From Streptomyces sp. ISL-11 (lineage in GTDB: Bacteria > Actinomycetota > Actinomycetes > Streptomycetales > Streptomycetaceae), in the NCBI RefSeq assembly GCF_018614525.1, contig NZ_JAGGOL010000051.1, positions 1 through 41,045 of the forward strand: 41,045 nt of DNA. The letters are read 5' to 3'. The position numbers and the translations under genes were made by a program. Below are positions 13,471 through 22,418 of the stretch, piece by piece. Position 1 is the first letter of the stretch; each line of letters starts with the position of its first letter. Below the pieces are notes generated by a model that did not search any database, was not told the origin of the DNA, and worked only from the letters and a program-made list of their open reading frames with translations.

Positions 13471-14544
13471 ATGGACTGTTTCGAGGATCTGCGGGATCCT
13501 GACGAGTTCATCCGGGCCGCCATGCAGTGGCATTTCGGTCCGCGCACGGGTTCGCCGTTCTGGCTGGGCCGGGCCCGCACGCTGGGCTTCGATCCGCTTG
13601 CCGATGTGAAGTCCTTCGATGACCTGGCACTGTTCCCGAACGTGGTCAACGAGCTGCGGCACGTTCGCGTGGAGGATCTGATCCCCCGCGGGTACGCCGA
13701 AGAGGCCCGACCGGTCGGGGTGTACGAGAGCGGCGGGACCACGGGTGCGCCCAAACGGGTGGTTCTGCTGGAGGACTGGCTGGTGCGCAACGTGTCGCTG
13801 TGGCAGTCGAGCCTGGCCGAGCACCAGGTGCAGCTGCGGGGGAACTGGCTGCTGCTCATGCCCTCCGGCCCGCACCTGGCCGGCCCGTTCACCCAGCGCC
13901 TGGCCACCCTGACCGGCTCGGTGGTCTTCACCGTCGACATGGACCCCCGCTGGGCGAAGCACCTGGCCGCCCAGGGGCGGGCGGACGAGGTCGACGCCTA
14001 CGCCGAGCACGTGATCGACCAGGCCGTCCACATCGTCCGCAGCCAGGACGTCGGCATGCTGATGACCACCCCGCCCATGCTCCAGCGGTTGGCCGCCCGA
14101 GAGGACCTCGCCCATCTGATCAATGAGAAGATCCACACGATCATCTGGGGCGGCGCGCACATGGACCCCGACACTCGCCACCTGCTGCGCACCGAGGTCT
14201 TCCCGCAGGTGAAGCTGATCGGCAACTACGGCAGCACGATGGCCCTGGGATCGGCCGACGAACGGCCCGGTCTGGCAGATGACGAGCCGTGCGTCTTCGA
14301 CACCTTGGCACCCTTCATCACCTACTGGGTGGTGGACGCGGCCACCGGCCGGCGCGTCGCCCTGGGCGAGCGCGGCCAGGTCGTGATGCACCACGTCACG
14401 AAGTCGGCGCTGCTGCCCAACAATCTCGAACGGGACGAGGCCACCCGGATCGCGCCGCGCCACGGGGAGTGCGGTGACGCGGTCGCCGACGTCGCGCCGG
14501 TGGCCGTCTTCCAGGGCGAGAAGGTCACCGAAGGGGTGTACTGA
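13471..14544 (+). CDS. LuxE-like acyl-protein synthetase / AMP-forming acyl-activating enzyme
   Basis: This 357-residue adenylate-forming enzyme lacks the C-terminal swivel domain of full acyl-CoA ligases, as in LuxE acyl-protein synthetases (about 370 residues). The ATP-binding loop is YESGGTTGAPKR (85-96). IWGGAHMDPDTRHLLRTEVF followed by KLIGNYGSTMALG corresponds to the adenine and acyl pocket. From memory, similar proteins are annotated as phenazine antibiotic biosynthesis proteins in actinomycetes. The following gene is an aldehyde dehydrogenase starting 1 nt past this stop; together they fit LuxE/LuxC-type reduction of a carboxylic acid to an aldehyde. No carrier-protein gene is nearby. 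Confidence 0.75.
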   Translation: MDCFEDLRDPDEFIRAAMQWHFGPRTGSPFWLGRARTLGFDPLADVKSFDDLALFPNVVNELRHVRVEDLIPRGYAEEARPVGVYESGGTTGAPKRVVLLEDWLVRNVSLWQSSLAEHQVQLRGNWLLLMPSGPHLAGPFTQRLATLTGSVVFTVDMDPRWAKHLAAQGRADEVDAYAEHVIDQAVHIVRSQDVGMLMTTPPMLQRLAAREDLAHLINEKIHTIIWGGAHMDPDTRHLLRTEVFPQVKLIGNYGSTMALGSADERPGLADDEPCVFDTLAPFITYWVVDAATGRRVALGERGQVVMHHVTKSALLPNNLERDEATRIAPRHGECGDAVADVAPVAVFQGEKVTEGVY

Positions 14545-14545
14545 G

Positions 14546-15928
14546 GTGAGCGGCGCTCCCCCCGGCATCGTCGCTCTGGACGCGCTCGGCCCGACGGGGC
14601 CTTTCCGGGCCCGCCGCCGGGTCACCGTCGAGGAGGTGACAGGCCGGCCGGCCGCCGAACTCAGCCTGGTGCCCGAGCTGTTCGTCAGCCGGGCCCTGGC
14701 GGCCTTGCGCCGGGCCGAAGAGATGCCGGTGGATGACCGGGTGGCCGCGCTCGCCCGCGCCGGGCAGGCGTTCGCCACCGCCACCGTCGCCGGGCTGCCG
14801 CCCGCCGCCTACCAGCACCTGGTCAGCCGCGTCTCGGGGCTCCCCCTGTCGGTGGTCCGCCGCGCCGCCGACACCATCGCCCGCGCGGCCGCCGACGCCC
14901 ACCGCGCCGTCCGGCAGGCCCGCCCCCACAGCGCGGTCGATCACTGGCGCGACCCCGCGACTCGTGCCGGGTGCGCCGTGTGGTGCCGCCGGGGTGAGGT
15001 CTTCGCCGTCCTGGCCGCGGGCAACCACCCCGCCGTCCACGCCCAGTGGCTGCAAGCCCTCGCCCTGGGCTTCCGCGTCGCCGTACGCCCCTCGCAGCGC
15101 GAACCCCTGACCGCCCACCGGCTGATCACCGCCCTGCGCGAGGCCGGCTTCGGCCCCGACCACGTCGTGCTGCTGCCCACCGACCACCACACCGCCGACC
15201 GCATCCTCACCCACGCCGACCTCGCCACGGTCTACGGCAGCACCGAAACGCTCCGCGCCTACGCCGGCAACCCGCTCGTCCTGCCCCAGGGACCGGGCCG
15301 CTCCAAGATCCTCATCACCGCCGACACGGACTGGACGCCCTGGATCGACACCCTCGTCGCGTCGGTCGGCCACGAAGCGGGCACCGCCTGCGTCAACGCC
15401 ACCGCCGTCCTCGTCGAAGGCGACCCCACCCCCGTCGCCCAAGCCCTCGCCGAACACCTCGCCGCCCTGCCCGTCCTGCCCCCGCACGACGAACGCGCCG
15501 TCCTGCCCGCCCAGCCCCTGGCCACTGCCCACGCCCTGAACAAACACCTCCTCGACCACGCCGCCGGCGCCACCACCTGGCTCGGCAAGGACGGCGTCCT
15601 GGCCGACCTCGGCGACGGCAGCGCCGTCCTGCGCCCCGCCGTCCACCAGCTCGACCACCCCGGCGACGAACGCGCCGGCCTGGAGATGCCCTTCCCCTGC
15701 GTCTGGGTCACCCCCTGGACCCGCGAAGCCGGCCTCACACCCCTGCGCCACACCCTCGCGCTCACCGCCCTCACCCAGGACGAGACCCTCATCGACGCCC
15801 TGGTCGGCGAACCCACCATCAGCGGTGTTCACATCGGTCCGCACCCCACCCACCTCAGCACCCCGGCCATGCCGCACGACGCCTTCCTCGCAGAGTTCCT
15901 CATGCGCACCAAAGCTGTCATCCGCTGA
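14546..15928 (+). CDS. aldehyde-dehydrogenase superfamily acyl reductase, LuxC-like partner
   Basis: This 460-residue protein starts at GTG 14546, one base after the upstream TGA, with GAAGGGG within the previous gene as ribosome site. It has the ALDH cofactor region ([20 protein letters not shown]), a glycine-poor nucleotide loop ([11 protein letters not shown]), and the catalytic Cys in [12 protein letters not shown] (Cys282). The N-terminal 150 residues are helical and unlike standard ALDHs, as in LuxC/acyl-CoA reductases. Expected role: NAD(P)H reduction of the acyl group activated by the upstream enzyme. It could also be read as a plain aldehyde dehydrogenase, but one-base coupling to an acid-activating enzyme favours the reductase direction. 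Confidence 0.75.
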   Translation: MSGAPPGIVALDALGPTGPFRARRRVTVEEVTGRPAAELSLVPELFVSRALAALRRAEEMPVDDRVAALARAGQAFATATVAGLPPAAYQHLVSRVSGLPLSVVRRAADTIARAAADAHRAVRQARPHSAVDHWRDPATRAGCAVWCRRGEVFAVLAAGNHPAVHAQWLQALALGFRVAVRPSQREPLTAHRLITALREAGFGPDHVVLLPTDHHTADRILTHADLATVYGSTETLRAYAGNPLVLPQGPGRSKILITADTDWTPWIDTLVASVGHEAGTACVNATAVLVEGDPTPVAQALAEHLAALPVLPPHDERAVLPAQPLATAHALNKHLLDHAAGATTWLGKDGVLADLGDGSAVLRPAVHQLDHPGDERAGLEMPFPCVWVTPWTREAGLTPLRHTLALTALTQDETLIDALVGEPTISGVHIGPHPTHLSTPAMPHDAFLAEFLMRTKAVIR

Positions 15929-16018
15929 CACGGCAGAGCCCCGTCCGCCAGCCTCTCAGGGCGCGAAGTCCGGTGTGGCGACGGGAATAACCACGTCGTC
16001 TCACGCCTCGCGCGCGGT

Positions 16019-16330
16019 TTATGCCGTGGTCTTCTTCGTCCACGCAGTGCGGGGGCCGGTGCGAGCCAGGCGGCGGGTCATCAGGGTGATGGCAGCCCAC
16101 GTGATGTTGCATGAACCCCCAGACCGTGCGCCAGGGAGGGAAGTCCGCAGGCAAGGCCCTCCATTTGCAGCCGGTGTCCACGACGTAGCGGATGGCGTCG
16201 ACGACCTCGCGACGGGGTGCTTCTCCGGCCGCCCGCCTCCGGGCGTCTCGCAGGCCGGCACCGGCAGCAGAGGTTCGATCAGAGCCCACTCGGCGTCGGT
16301 GGTGTCCGAGGGATAGCGGGGGCACCGCGC
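16019..16330 (-). pseudogene. IS5-family transposase remnant, frameshifted and internally deleted
   Basis: Minus strand: one frame gives [19 protein letters not shown] followed by GGGRPEKHP; after loss of one C in the run at 16214-16217 a second frame gives [20 protein letters not shown] and [15 protein letters not shown]; then near 16110 the text jumps to [18 protein letters not shown], a transposase C-terminus, ending at 16019. The catalytic middle (about 150 residues) is gone. The 5' end fuses into the neighbouring helix-turn-helix gene. Confidence 0.8.
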
Positions 16331-17148
16331 CGGCGGCTCCTTCCGGTCGCCGCTTCCACCCGGCAATCCCGGCAGCTCGTCTCTTCCGCCAGTGGGCGGA
16401 ACACCCGCTCGCACCCTCCGTCGCACGGCCGCAACGGCCGTACCCCAGGCGCGTCCGCGCCGAACCGCGGAGCGTCCGGCATCTTGCGGGTGAGGCGGTT
16501 GCGGGCCAGGGCCGCCGGGGAGTGGACGCGGTCCGGGAGGCCGTCCGTCAGGGCCTCGCGGATTTCCTTGACCGTCGCGCCCCGCAGCAGCCATTCACCC
16601 GCCAGGGCGGCCAGTTGCTGTACGTCCCTGCCGGTCAGCCGGAGCCTTCGTTCGCGGTGCGAGACCGAGGCCAGGACCAGCCCACCCCGCTCGATCAACG
16701 GCTGCGGGATTCCGGAGGGCTGGGAGGGAGGGTCGTCAGTGTTCTCTTCAGTGTTGTCTGGGTGACGGCCGACCGCCCGACCCGTCGGTTCACCGACGGC
16801 CGGTTTCACGGCCCTCGGTGCGGCGGGGTCGCGTAAGGCCGTGGCCTCCTCCGCCGACAGGGGAACGTTCGACACCAGCTGCGTCGTCATCCACCGGCCG
16901 TCCGTGCCCTGGCGGCGCCATTCGTGCACGTAGCCCTCCGCCATCAGCTCCCGCTTCGCGCGGATGAACGCCGTCTTCTTGATGGCCGCCTGCGTCGCCG
17001 TTACGTGCAGTGGGGTGCGCACTTCCTCCGGCAGGGACAGCTGCCACAGCAGCAGCCGTACGGCCTCCGCCGACAGCCGCGGATGGCGAATGATCTCGTT
17101 CGGTACTTGGGAGAAGAATCGCGCGGGGGCGATAGCATGCCGGAGCAT
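16279..17148 (-). CDS. helix-turn-helix protein with zinc ribbon, 3' end replaced by IS remnant
   Basis: This 289-residue protein starts at ATG 17148 with AGGAGG upstream. The N-terminus ([20 protein letters not shown], then [20 protein letters not shown]) and [21 protein letters not shown] form a winged-helix domain common to a Streptomyces family of about 280 residues, resembling replication-initiator N-domains. A linker leads to a second helical domain ([19 protein letters not shown]) and a zinc ribbon (CDGGCE...CRDC) near 250-268. The last 20 residues ([15 protein letters not shown]) are not native: they are the IS5 remnant read in another frame. The DNA-binding part is intact, so function may persist. 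Confidence 0.7.
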   Translation of the reverse strand: MLRHAIAPARFFSQVPNEIIRHPRLSAEAVRLLLWQLSLPEEVRTPLHVTATQAAIKKTAFIRAKRELMAEGYVHEWRRQGTDGRWMTTQLVSNVPLSAEEATALRDPAAPRAVKPAVGEPTGRAVGRHPDNTEENTDDPPSQPSGIPQPLIERGGLVLASVSHRERRLRLTGRDVQQLAALAGEWLLRGATVKEIREALTDGLPDRVHSPAALARNRLTRKMPDAPRFGADAPGVRPLRPCDGGCERVFRPLAEETSCRDCRVEAATGRSRRRGAPAIPRTPPTPSGL

Positions 17149-17181
17149 CCTGAGGTCCTCCTGAGACCTTTGTCGGGTGTA

Positions 17182-17237
17182 GGCCCTCGACCGGTGTTCG
17201 CAGCACCGTCGAGGGCCGCTTCGTTTCGTTACGAAGC
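17182..17237. promoter_or_regulatory. two adjacent hairpins in the gap upstream of the HTH gene
   Basis: The first stem pairs 17182-17196 with 17204-17217 (one bulged C). Directly next to it, GCTTCGT (17218-17224) pairs with ACGAAGC (17231-17237). Reading minus strand they lie in the leader of the HTH gene and could be an attenuator or the terminator of an older neighbour. Confidence 0.45.
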
Positions 17238-17320
17238 AGCCGAATCCCGGCCACCGTATCGCAAGCCCACCGACCCGCGCGGGCCTTCAACACCCGTTCT
17301 GGCGTGCGAAGTTCGGTGCG

Positions 17321-17337
17321 GTCAACGTGCCGTTGAC
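17321..17337. promoter_or_regulatory. candidate operator upstream of the esterase gene
   Basis: GTCAACG, TGC, CGTTGAC is a perfect 7-bp dyad about 140 bp before the ATG at 17475, in a gap otherwise without genes (17149-17474). A/T-rich sequence (GATTATTTGCC; TTTTATTACTTC) between it and the start is likely the promoter region. Confidence 0.4.
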
Positions 17338-17474
17338 GGTTGTTGGTGCGTCCGGTTGCGTACCTGGGCGGAATGTGCGGTATCGGATTATTTGCCTGTT
17401 CATGGGAGTTTTATTACTTCTATCGGGTACGCGGGGGTGTCCGGCCCTGCCATCGGAATCACCCGGAGTGAGCG

Positions 17475-18545
17475 ATGACGCGTTCAGCAGGCAGCCACTC
17501 GGCAGCCAAGCGGTGGATCATCGCGGTGGCGTCCGTCGTCGCGCTCGGACTGATCGCCTGGCCCGTGTTGATCCACTACGAGATACCCCCGTTCACCGAC
17601 AAGGGCGACCCGGTCACCTATGGCGGGGTCGAACCCGACCGGACCGCCGGTGGCACGCGGAGCGGCGGGGACCCCAGGGTTCTGATGCCGACCGGGCCGG
17701 TCGCCGACTTCAGGAACGCCAGGACCCTGGACGACGGCACGCACGTCAGCGTCGTCACCCTGGACGGGAAGAAATCCGGGTTCAGGGGCAAGGTGTGGGT
17801 CTGGGCACCCAAGGAATACACGGACGAACCGAAGTTCGCCAAGAGCGGCTTCCCCGTGATGATCGCCCTGCCGGGTGGCCCCGGCTTCGACTCCAATTAC
17901 TGGTGGGCGGGGTTCGCGTTCGAGGAGAACATGGCCAAGTGGTACGAGGAGGGAAAGAGCAAGCCGTTCCTCCTGGCCATGCCGGTGCTGAATCCCGGTC
18001 CGGACACCGACGGCAGGTACTGGGACGGCAGTGACATCCCGGGGCAACCGAAGATGGGCACGTGGCTGACCGAGGACGTCCCGGACCTCATGAGGCAGAA
18101 TTTCCGGACGCTCACGTCGCGGGACGGCTGGGCATTCATGGGCTCGTCCACCGGTGGATTCGCGGGCGTGAAGGCCGTGTTGAAACACCCGGACAAGTTC
18201 AAGGCCGTCATCGCGAACGGGCCGGATTTCGTCCCGGATTCCCTGCTCTGGCGGGGCCATGAGCAGGAGCAGCGGGAGAACACCCCGTCGGTGCTGGCCA
18301 AGCGGCTGATCGCCGCCGGGGGCCCGGACGTCTACATGGCCTTTCAGGTCGGCACGAGGGAAAGGGCGGCGACCATGAAGGGCGTCAAGGACTTCATGGC
18401 GCAGTACGACAAGGGGCCGATCCACACATACCTGCGCCCGATCGAGGGCGGAAAGCACGACGGGGCCACGTACGCGCCGAACCTGGGCCTGGGGCCGATC
18501 CAGTGGATCAGCCGGTACATCGAGGGGCCGACGCCTTCGTCCTGA
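17475..18545 (+). CDS. secreted/anchored esterase of the antigen-85-like alpha/beta hydrolase fold
   Basis: This 356-residue protein has an N-terminal signal anchor (KRWIIAVASVVALGLIAWPV, about 12-31) and a mature domain facing outside. The catalytic elbow is GSSTGG (Ser225) and the likely catalytic His is in GGKHDG (His328). PVMIALPGGPGFDSNYW forms the oxyanion-side loop and PDLMRQNFRTLTSRDGWAFM is typical of the esterase D/antigen-85 group. Its role would be hydrolysis or acyl transfer on lipids or glycans at the cell surface. GGAG precedes the ATG by 7 bp. The next gene, 42 bp on, encodes a wall-anchored protein on the same strand. Confidence 0.82.
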   Translation: MTRSAGSHSAAKRWIIAVASVVALGLIAWPVLIHYEIPPFTDKGDPVTYGGVEPDRTAGGTRSGGDPRVLMPTGPVADFRNARTLDDGTHVSVVTLDGKKSGFRGKVWVWAPKEYTDEPKFAKSGFPVMIALPGGPGFDSNYWWAGFAFEENMAKWYEEGKSKPFLLAMPVLNPGPDTDGRYWDGSDIPGQPKMGTWLTEDVPDLMRQNFRTLTSRDGWAFMGSSTGGFAGVKAVLKHPDKFKAVIANGPDFVPDSLLWRGHEQEQRENTPSVLAKRLIAAGGPDVYMAFQVGTRERAATMKGVKDFMAQYDKGPIHTYLRPIEGGKHDGATYAPNLGLGPIQWISRYIEGPTPSS

Positions 18546-18587
18546 GGTTCCAGCCATGAATCATGCGTAGCATATGGGCGAAGTTAA

Positions 18588-19700
18588 ATGATTGTCTCCA
18601 ATAAGTGGGTATTGCGCGTGAAACTGGCTCGTGTCTCGGCCATCGTGGCGGCTGTCGCGATGGCACCTGCCGTTCTTCTCTCCTCCCCGGCCTTCGCCGC
18701 CGACGCCGCCTCGACGGGGCCCGCCGCGTCGACGCCCGACAAGGCTGAGCCCGAGACGAAGTCTCCCAAGAGGGGCTCGCAGGAAGAAGAAGACCGGGTC
18801 GCCATTGCGAAGATGCTGGCCGACGCCGGCCTCGGCAAGGGCCTCCGGAGGGAGGCGAACAAGGCACTCGACGGTGACGCGGCCGCTGTGCGCAACTTCC
18901 TGGAAAAGGGCCAGTACGCCGCCCGTGACGAGGACAACCGAGTCGCCATCCTCAAGATGCTCGGCGACAAGAGCAACGGCCCGACCTTCGTGGAAGCGGC
19001 GAACGACGCACTCAACGGTTCCGCCAAGGACCGCGTGTACTTCCTGGAGACCGGGCAGCACGACGCCCGCCTGTCGGACGACCGGTTGCGCGTGACCCAG
19101 ATCGCCCACAAGGGCGGCCCCACGATGAAGGAAGCCGCCAGGAAGGCGCTGGACGGCACGGCCGAGGACCTGCGCCGCTTCCTGGAGACCGACCAGTACA
19201 TCGCCCGCCTGATGGACGACCGGCTTCGTGCCTCCCAGCTCTACAGCTCCGGCGGCCCCGCGGTGAAGGCCGCGGCCAGGGCGGCGCTGGACGGTACCGA
19301 CGATGACCTCCGTAAGTTCCTGTCGACCGGGTACGACGAGGCCAAGGCCAAGGACGACGCCGCAACGAAGGCAGCCAAGGACAAGGACGCCAAGGACAAG
19401 GGCGACAAGGGCGCCAGCGACAAGAAGGACGACAAGAAGGCCGACAAGGCGACCGACAAGGACGCCAAGGGCAAGCCGGCTACCGACAAGGGCACCAAGT
19501 CGACCTCGTCCGACCAGCAGAAGTCCGGCCAGGCCGGCGGCACCACCGCCGCCGTGAAGCCCACCGGTGGCAGCACCGAACTCGCCACGACCGGCGCTGG
19601 TTTCGACGCCAACTGGGCGATCGGTGGCACGGCCGTGGCCGTCGCCGCCGGTGCGGGCCTGGTCGTCGCGGCCCGTCGCCGCAAGTCCGCCGAGCGCTGA
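18588..19700 (+). CDS. ALF-repeat cell-wall protein with LAxTG sortase signal
   Basis: This 370-residue surface protein has a signal peptide (VKLARVSAIVAAVAMAPAVL). Four tandem ALF repeats of about 46-48 residues (about 70-257) share a core like EAAxxALxGxxxDxxxFLExGQ. A Lys/Asp/Ala-rich wall-spanning stretch covers about 260-320. The C-terminus is a sortase signal: LATTG at 332-336, a membrane helix (IGGTAVAVAAGAGLVVA) and RRRKSAER. LAxTG is the motif used by class E sortases in Streptomyces. The ATG at 18588 lacks a ribosome site; the GTG at 18618 (VKLARVS), 30 bp in and in frame, gives a more normal signal peptide and may be the true start. Confidence 0.85.
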   Translation: MIVSNKWVLRVKLARVSAIVAAVAMAPAVLLSSPAFAADAASTGPAASTPDKAEPETKSPKRGSQEEEDRVAIAKMLADAGLGKGLRREANKALDGDAAAVRNFLEKGQYAARDEDNRVAILKMLGDKSNGPTFVEAANDALNGSAKDRVYFLETGQHDARLSDDRLRVTQIAHKGGPTMKEAARKALDGTAEDLRRFLETDQYIARLMDDRLRASQLYSSGGPAVKAAARAALDGTDDDLRKFLSTGYDEAKAKDDAATKAAKDKDAKDKGDKGASDKKDDKKADKATDKDAKGKPATDKGTKSTSSDQQKSGQAGGTTAAVKPTGGSTELATTGAGFDANWAIGGTAVAVAAGAGLVVAARRRKSAER

Positions 19701-19783
19701 CGTACGGCGACGTACGGCAGGGAGGGCAGCCGCACTGCGTCATCGGCAGCCGCGCGGCGCCATTGTCAGTGGTGGGGAGTTCA

Positions 19784-20449
19784 ATGGTCCGCATGACCGT
19801 TCTGGAGCTCGTGGCCCAACTGCCCGACCCGGTGGTGCTCCTGGAGCGCTGCCGGGCCCTCGCCGTGCTCGACGCGGTTTTCGATACGCGCTTTCGCACA
19901 TACCGCTTCGACCCCGCGTGGGGTGGGGACGGGGTGGCGCTGGCCGAGATGGACAACGGCGGCGGTGATCTCTACGCCATCGTCTTCGACCCGGCCGGGG
20001 TGTTCCTCTACGGGTTCGACCACGAAAGCGATGCCACGCCCTGGCGCGAGGACGACCGCGTCCACTGGCCCGGTCTGCTCGACGGGCTGCCCCCGGCGCT
20101 CGCCCGCTACGCCACCGAGCCGGCGTTCCAGTTCGACGGCTTCTTCGACGCCACGGTGTGCGCCTGGCGGGAGGCCGGGGACGACAGGTGGCGCTGCGGG
20201 CCGGTGGAGTTCGAGGACGGCGAGTCCGACGGGGCGGACTTCCTCTTCGAGCTCGTGCTCGACGGCGGCGCCGATGCGTACGCGGAGTGGGCCGAGGACT
20301 ACTTCGAATGCCCCGTCGACGGGGACGCGGTGGCGGCCGTCCTCTCCGGGGCACCGCTGACCCCGGAGCTCGTCCGCGTGCTCAACCCCTCGGCGGACTA
20401 CGCGAAGATCGCCGAGGAGGCCGCGGCGCTGGGGCACCGAATACGGTAG
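19784..20449 (+). CDS. hypothetical acidic protein
   Basis: This 221-residue protein is strongly acidic and rich in Trp, Phe and Asp. ATG at 19784 follows GTGGGGAG by 5-6 bp, better than the TTG at 19763. It opens VRMTVLELVAQLPDPVVLLE, has a beta-rich centre (DLYAIVFDPAGVFLYGFDHE), then FDATVCAWREAGDDRWRCGP, and ends with a helix (YAKIAEEAAALGHRIR). The acidic, Trp-rich, single-domain make-up recalls SUKH/immunity-type proteins, but there is no toxin gene beside it. No signal peptide. Function not assigned. Confidence 0.65.
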   Translation: MVRMTVLELVAQLPDPVVLLERCRALAVLDAVFDTRFRTYRFDPAWGGDGVALAEMDNGGGDLYAIVFDPAGVFLYGFDHESDATPWREDDRVHWPGLLDGLPPALARYATEPAFQFDGFFDATVCAWREAGDDRWRCGPVEFEDGESDGADFLFELVLDGGADAYAEWAEDYFECPVDGDAVAAVLSGAPLTPELVRVLNPSADYAKIAEEAAALGHRIR

Positions 20450-20464
20450 GCGGCCGGCCTGTTT

Positions 20465-20484
20465 CCAACCGCTTGGCAGGTTGG
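20465..20484. terminator. small hairpin between converging genes
   Basis: CCAACC (20465-20470) pairs with GGTTGG (20479-20484), 8-nt loop, in the 63-bp gap between the genes ending at 20449 and 20513. Confidence 0.45.
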
Positions 20485-20512
20485 CGCCCAGGGCGTACGG
20501 CCGGAGCCTCGC

Positions 20513-21406
20513 TCACGTCATGTGCTCGCCGCACAGGCACGCGACGGCGGTGTCGATCCACTCCCGGCCTGCCCACTCGGGGTGCCGCGCGATCAACACC
20601 GCTCGTACCTCCTCGACGATCGTCTCCTGGCTCATCGCCGAGTCACGGCGAGCCCAGGTCTCGTCGCGCAGCTCCCGCAGGTAGCCGAGCACGTCCTCCA
20701 GCACCCGCGTTCCGCCGATGTCGCCGTGGCCCGGGACCACGGTCCGCGGCCTGGCCGCCGCCAGCCGGGCCATGACCTCGATCCAGCCGAGGCCGGTCAC
20801 GTCGGTGTCGTGCGGCGGGAACCACGGGAAGATCGCGAACTGTCCGGTCTCGGCCAGGTCGCCGGTGAACAGCACATCGGCGTCGGGCACGGTGATCACC
20901 TGGTCGCCCTTGCTGTGCGCGGGGCCGACGGCCCGCAGACGCACCACCCGGCCACCGAGGTCGAGGTCGTGCGACTCCGCGTAGACGACGTCCGGCGTGG
21001 GCACCCGCGCGCCTTCCAAGCGCTTGGCGAGGGTCGTCCCGAGGCCGCCGAACATCGTGAGGTACCCGGCACCCTTGACGGCCAGGTCCTCGGCCTGCGC
21101 CTTGTTCACGAGGTACGTCGCCTCGCCGGCGAAGACGTGCGCGCCGAAGGCGTGCTCGGGGTGGAAGTGGGTGGATGTCAGGTACAGCTCGCGCCCCTTG
21201 GCGTAGTCGCGGGCGAAGGCCAGCACGCTCTCGGCGTTCTCCGGCCCCAGGCCGGTGTCGACCACCAGCACCGAGTGCGTCCCGCCGATGACCCCGATGT
21301 TCGGGACCAGTTGCACGTTCCGGTTGGGCACGACCACGAGGTCGCGCGCGAGCTCCTGCGCACCGGCGGTCCGCACCACGGGGTCGGGCTGCTGATAGTC
21401 GGCCAT
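20513..21406 (-). CDS. MBL-fold metallo-hydrolase
   Basis: This 297-residue metallo-beta-lactamase-fold hydrolase has the metal motif STHFHPEH (His80, His82, His85), with Glu84 where most members have Asp. Further ligands are in AHSKGD, FTGDLAETG and VPGHGDIGG. VLVVDTGLG provides the preceding strand and turn. No signal peptide. It is divergent from the LysR gene at 21531 (124-bp gap with a LysR-type box), the classic arrangement of a LysR regulator and its target. In this neighbourhood (FAD monooxygenase, SnoaL-like protein, second hydrolase) it could open a lactone or thioester intermediate. Confidence 0.85.
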   Translation of the reverse strand: MADYQQPDPVVRTAGAQELARDLVVVPNRNVQLVPNIGVIGGTHSVLVVDTGLGPENAESVLAFARDYAKGRELYLTSTHFHPEHAFGAHVFAGEATYLVNKAQAEDLAVKGAGYLTMFGGLGTTLAKRLEGARVPTPDVVYAESHDLDLGGRVVRLRAVGPAHSKGDQVITVPDADVLFTGDLAETGQFAIFPWFPPHDTDVTGLGWIEVMARLAAARPRTVVPGHGDIGGTRVLEDVLGYLRELRDETWARRDSAMSQETIVEEVRAVLIARHPEWAGREWIDTAVACLCGEHMT

Positions 21407-21502
21407 GACACATGCTCCTCGCGTCGCCGGACCGCACCGGACCGGATTGCCCCCACCTCACCTCCGCGTCGACCCCGGCGTCCAATACCTGTTGAACACG
21501 CC

Positions 21503-21521
21503 CGATACCGTCCGGGTATCG
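21503..21521. promoter_or_regulatory. LysR-type binding box between 20513-21406 and 21531
   Basis: CGATACC (21503-21509) and GGTATCG (21515-21521) form a perfect dyad containing a T-N11-A LysR motif (T21506 to A21518). It ends 9 bp before the LysR start codon, well placed for autorepression and control of the divergent MBL gene. Confidence 0.65.
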
Positions 21522-21530
21522 TGACCGGCG

Positions 21531-22418
21531 ATGGACCTCCGCCTCCTGCGCTACTTCGTGGCCGTCGCCGAGGAGCTCCACTTCGGCCGCGCCGCCGCCC
21601 GGCTGCACATGACCCAGCCACCACTGACCCGTGCCATCAAGCAGCTGGAAGCGCATCTGGGTGCCACCCTGCTGCACCGCTCGGCCGCCGGCGTGACGTT
21701 GACCGCGGCCGGAACCGTCCTGTACGACGAAGCCCGCGCCCTGCTGGCACAGGCCGATCACGCGCGCGCCCGGGTCGCCGCCGCGGCCGACGTCGCGAGC
21801 ATCACCATCGGCACCCTCGGCGACAGCGTGGAGCGCGCCGGCGCCGGCACGTCCCTCGCGGCCGCCTTCCGCCGCCGCCATCCGGGTGTCGAAGTCCGCG
21901 TCCTGGAAGCCGACTTCACCGACCCCACCACCGGACTGCGCGCCGGCCTGGTCGACGTCGCCGTGACCCGGGCGCCGTTCGACGACACCGGGATCAGCAC
22001 CCGCGTCATCCGCTCCGAACCCGTCGGGGCGGTCCTGCGCTCCGACGATCCGCTCGCTGGGCGCGACCTCGTACGCCTGGCCGACCTCGACGACCGCACG
22101 TGGTTCCGGTTGCCCGACGGCACCGACCCCGTCTGGCGTGCCTACTGGAACGGCACCGAGCCCGGCGAACCGCTGCGCGAGGGCCCCGTGGTGCGCACGA
22201 TCCACGAATGCGTCCGGGCGGTGCTGTGGAACGGAACCGTCGGGCTGGCGCCGCTCGGCCACGAGCCCCCCGACGGCCTCACCGTCGTCCCCCTGGCGGA
22301 CATGCCGCCGAGCCCCCTGATCGTCGCCTGGCACGCCGCCGACGCCAACCCCCTGGTCCGTTCATTCGTCGAGCTCGCCGCGCCCGGCACCCGCCGTCAC
22401 CAGGAGGATCTTCACTAG
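21531..22418 (+). CDS. LysR-family transcriptional regulator
   Basis: This 295-residue protein has an N-terminal winged helix (MDLRLLRYFVAVAEELHFGR; RAAARLHMTQPPLTRAIKQL; about 1-60), a linker helix, and a periplasmic-binding-like effector domain (about 88-290) starting SITIGTLGDSVERAG. It likely controls the divergent MBL hydrolase and perhaps the hydrolase/monooxygenase genes that converge on it. Its last 57 bp overlap the 3' end of the minus-strand hydrolase gene, so both transcripts must run through each other. Confidence 0.9.
   Translation: MDLRLLRYFVAVAEELHFGRAAARLHMTQPPLTRAIKQLEAHLGATLLHRSAAGVTLTAAGTVLYDEARALLAQADHARARVAAAADVASITIGTLGDSVERAGAGTSLAAAFRRRHPGVEVRVLEADFTDPTTGLRAGLVDVAVTRAPFDDTGISTRVIRSEPVGAVLRSDDPLAGRDLVRLADLDDRTWFRLPDGTDPVWRAYWNGTEPGEPLREGPVVRTIHECVRAVLWNGTVGLAPLGHEPPDGLTVVPLADMPPSPLIVAWHAADANPLVRSFVELAAPGTRRHQEDLH

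Noticed and set aside
12351..13940. A 529-codon minus-strand frame across several genes
   Set aside because: It opposes the AMP-ligase start and the DUF4239 gene; only the short signal-peptide stretch from 13247 is meaningful, and that is frameshifted.
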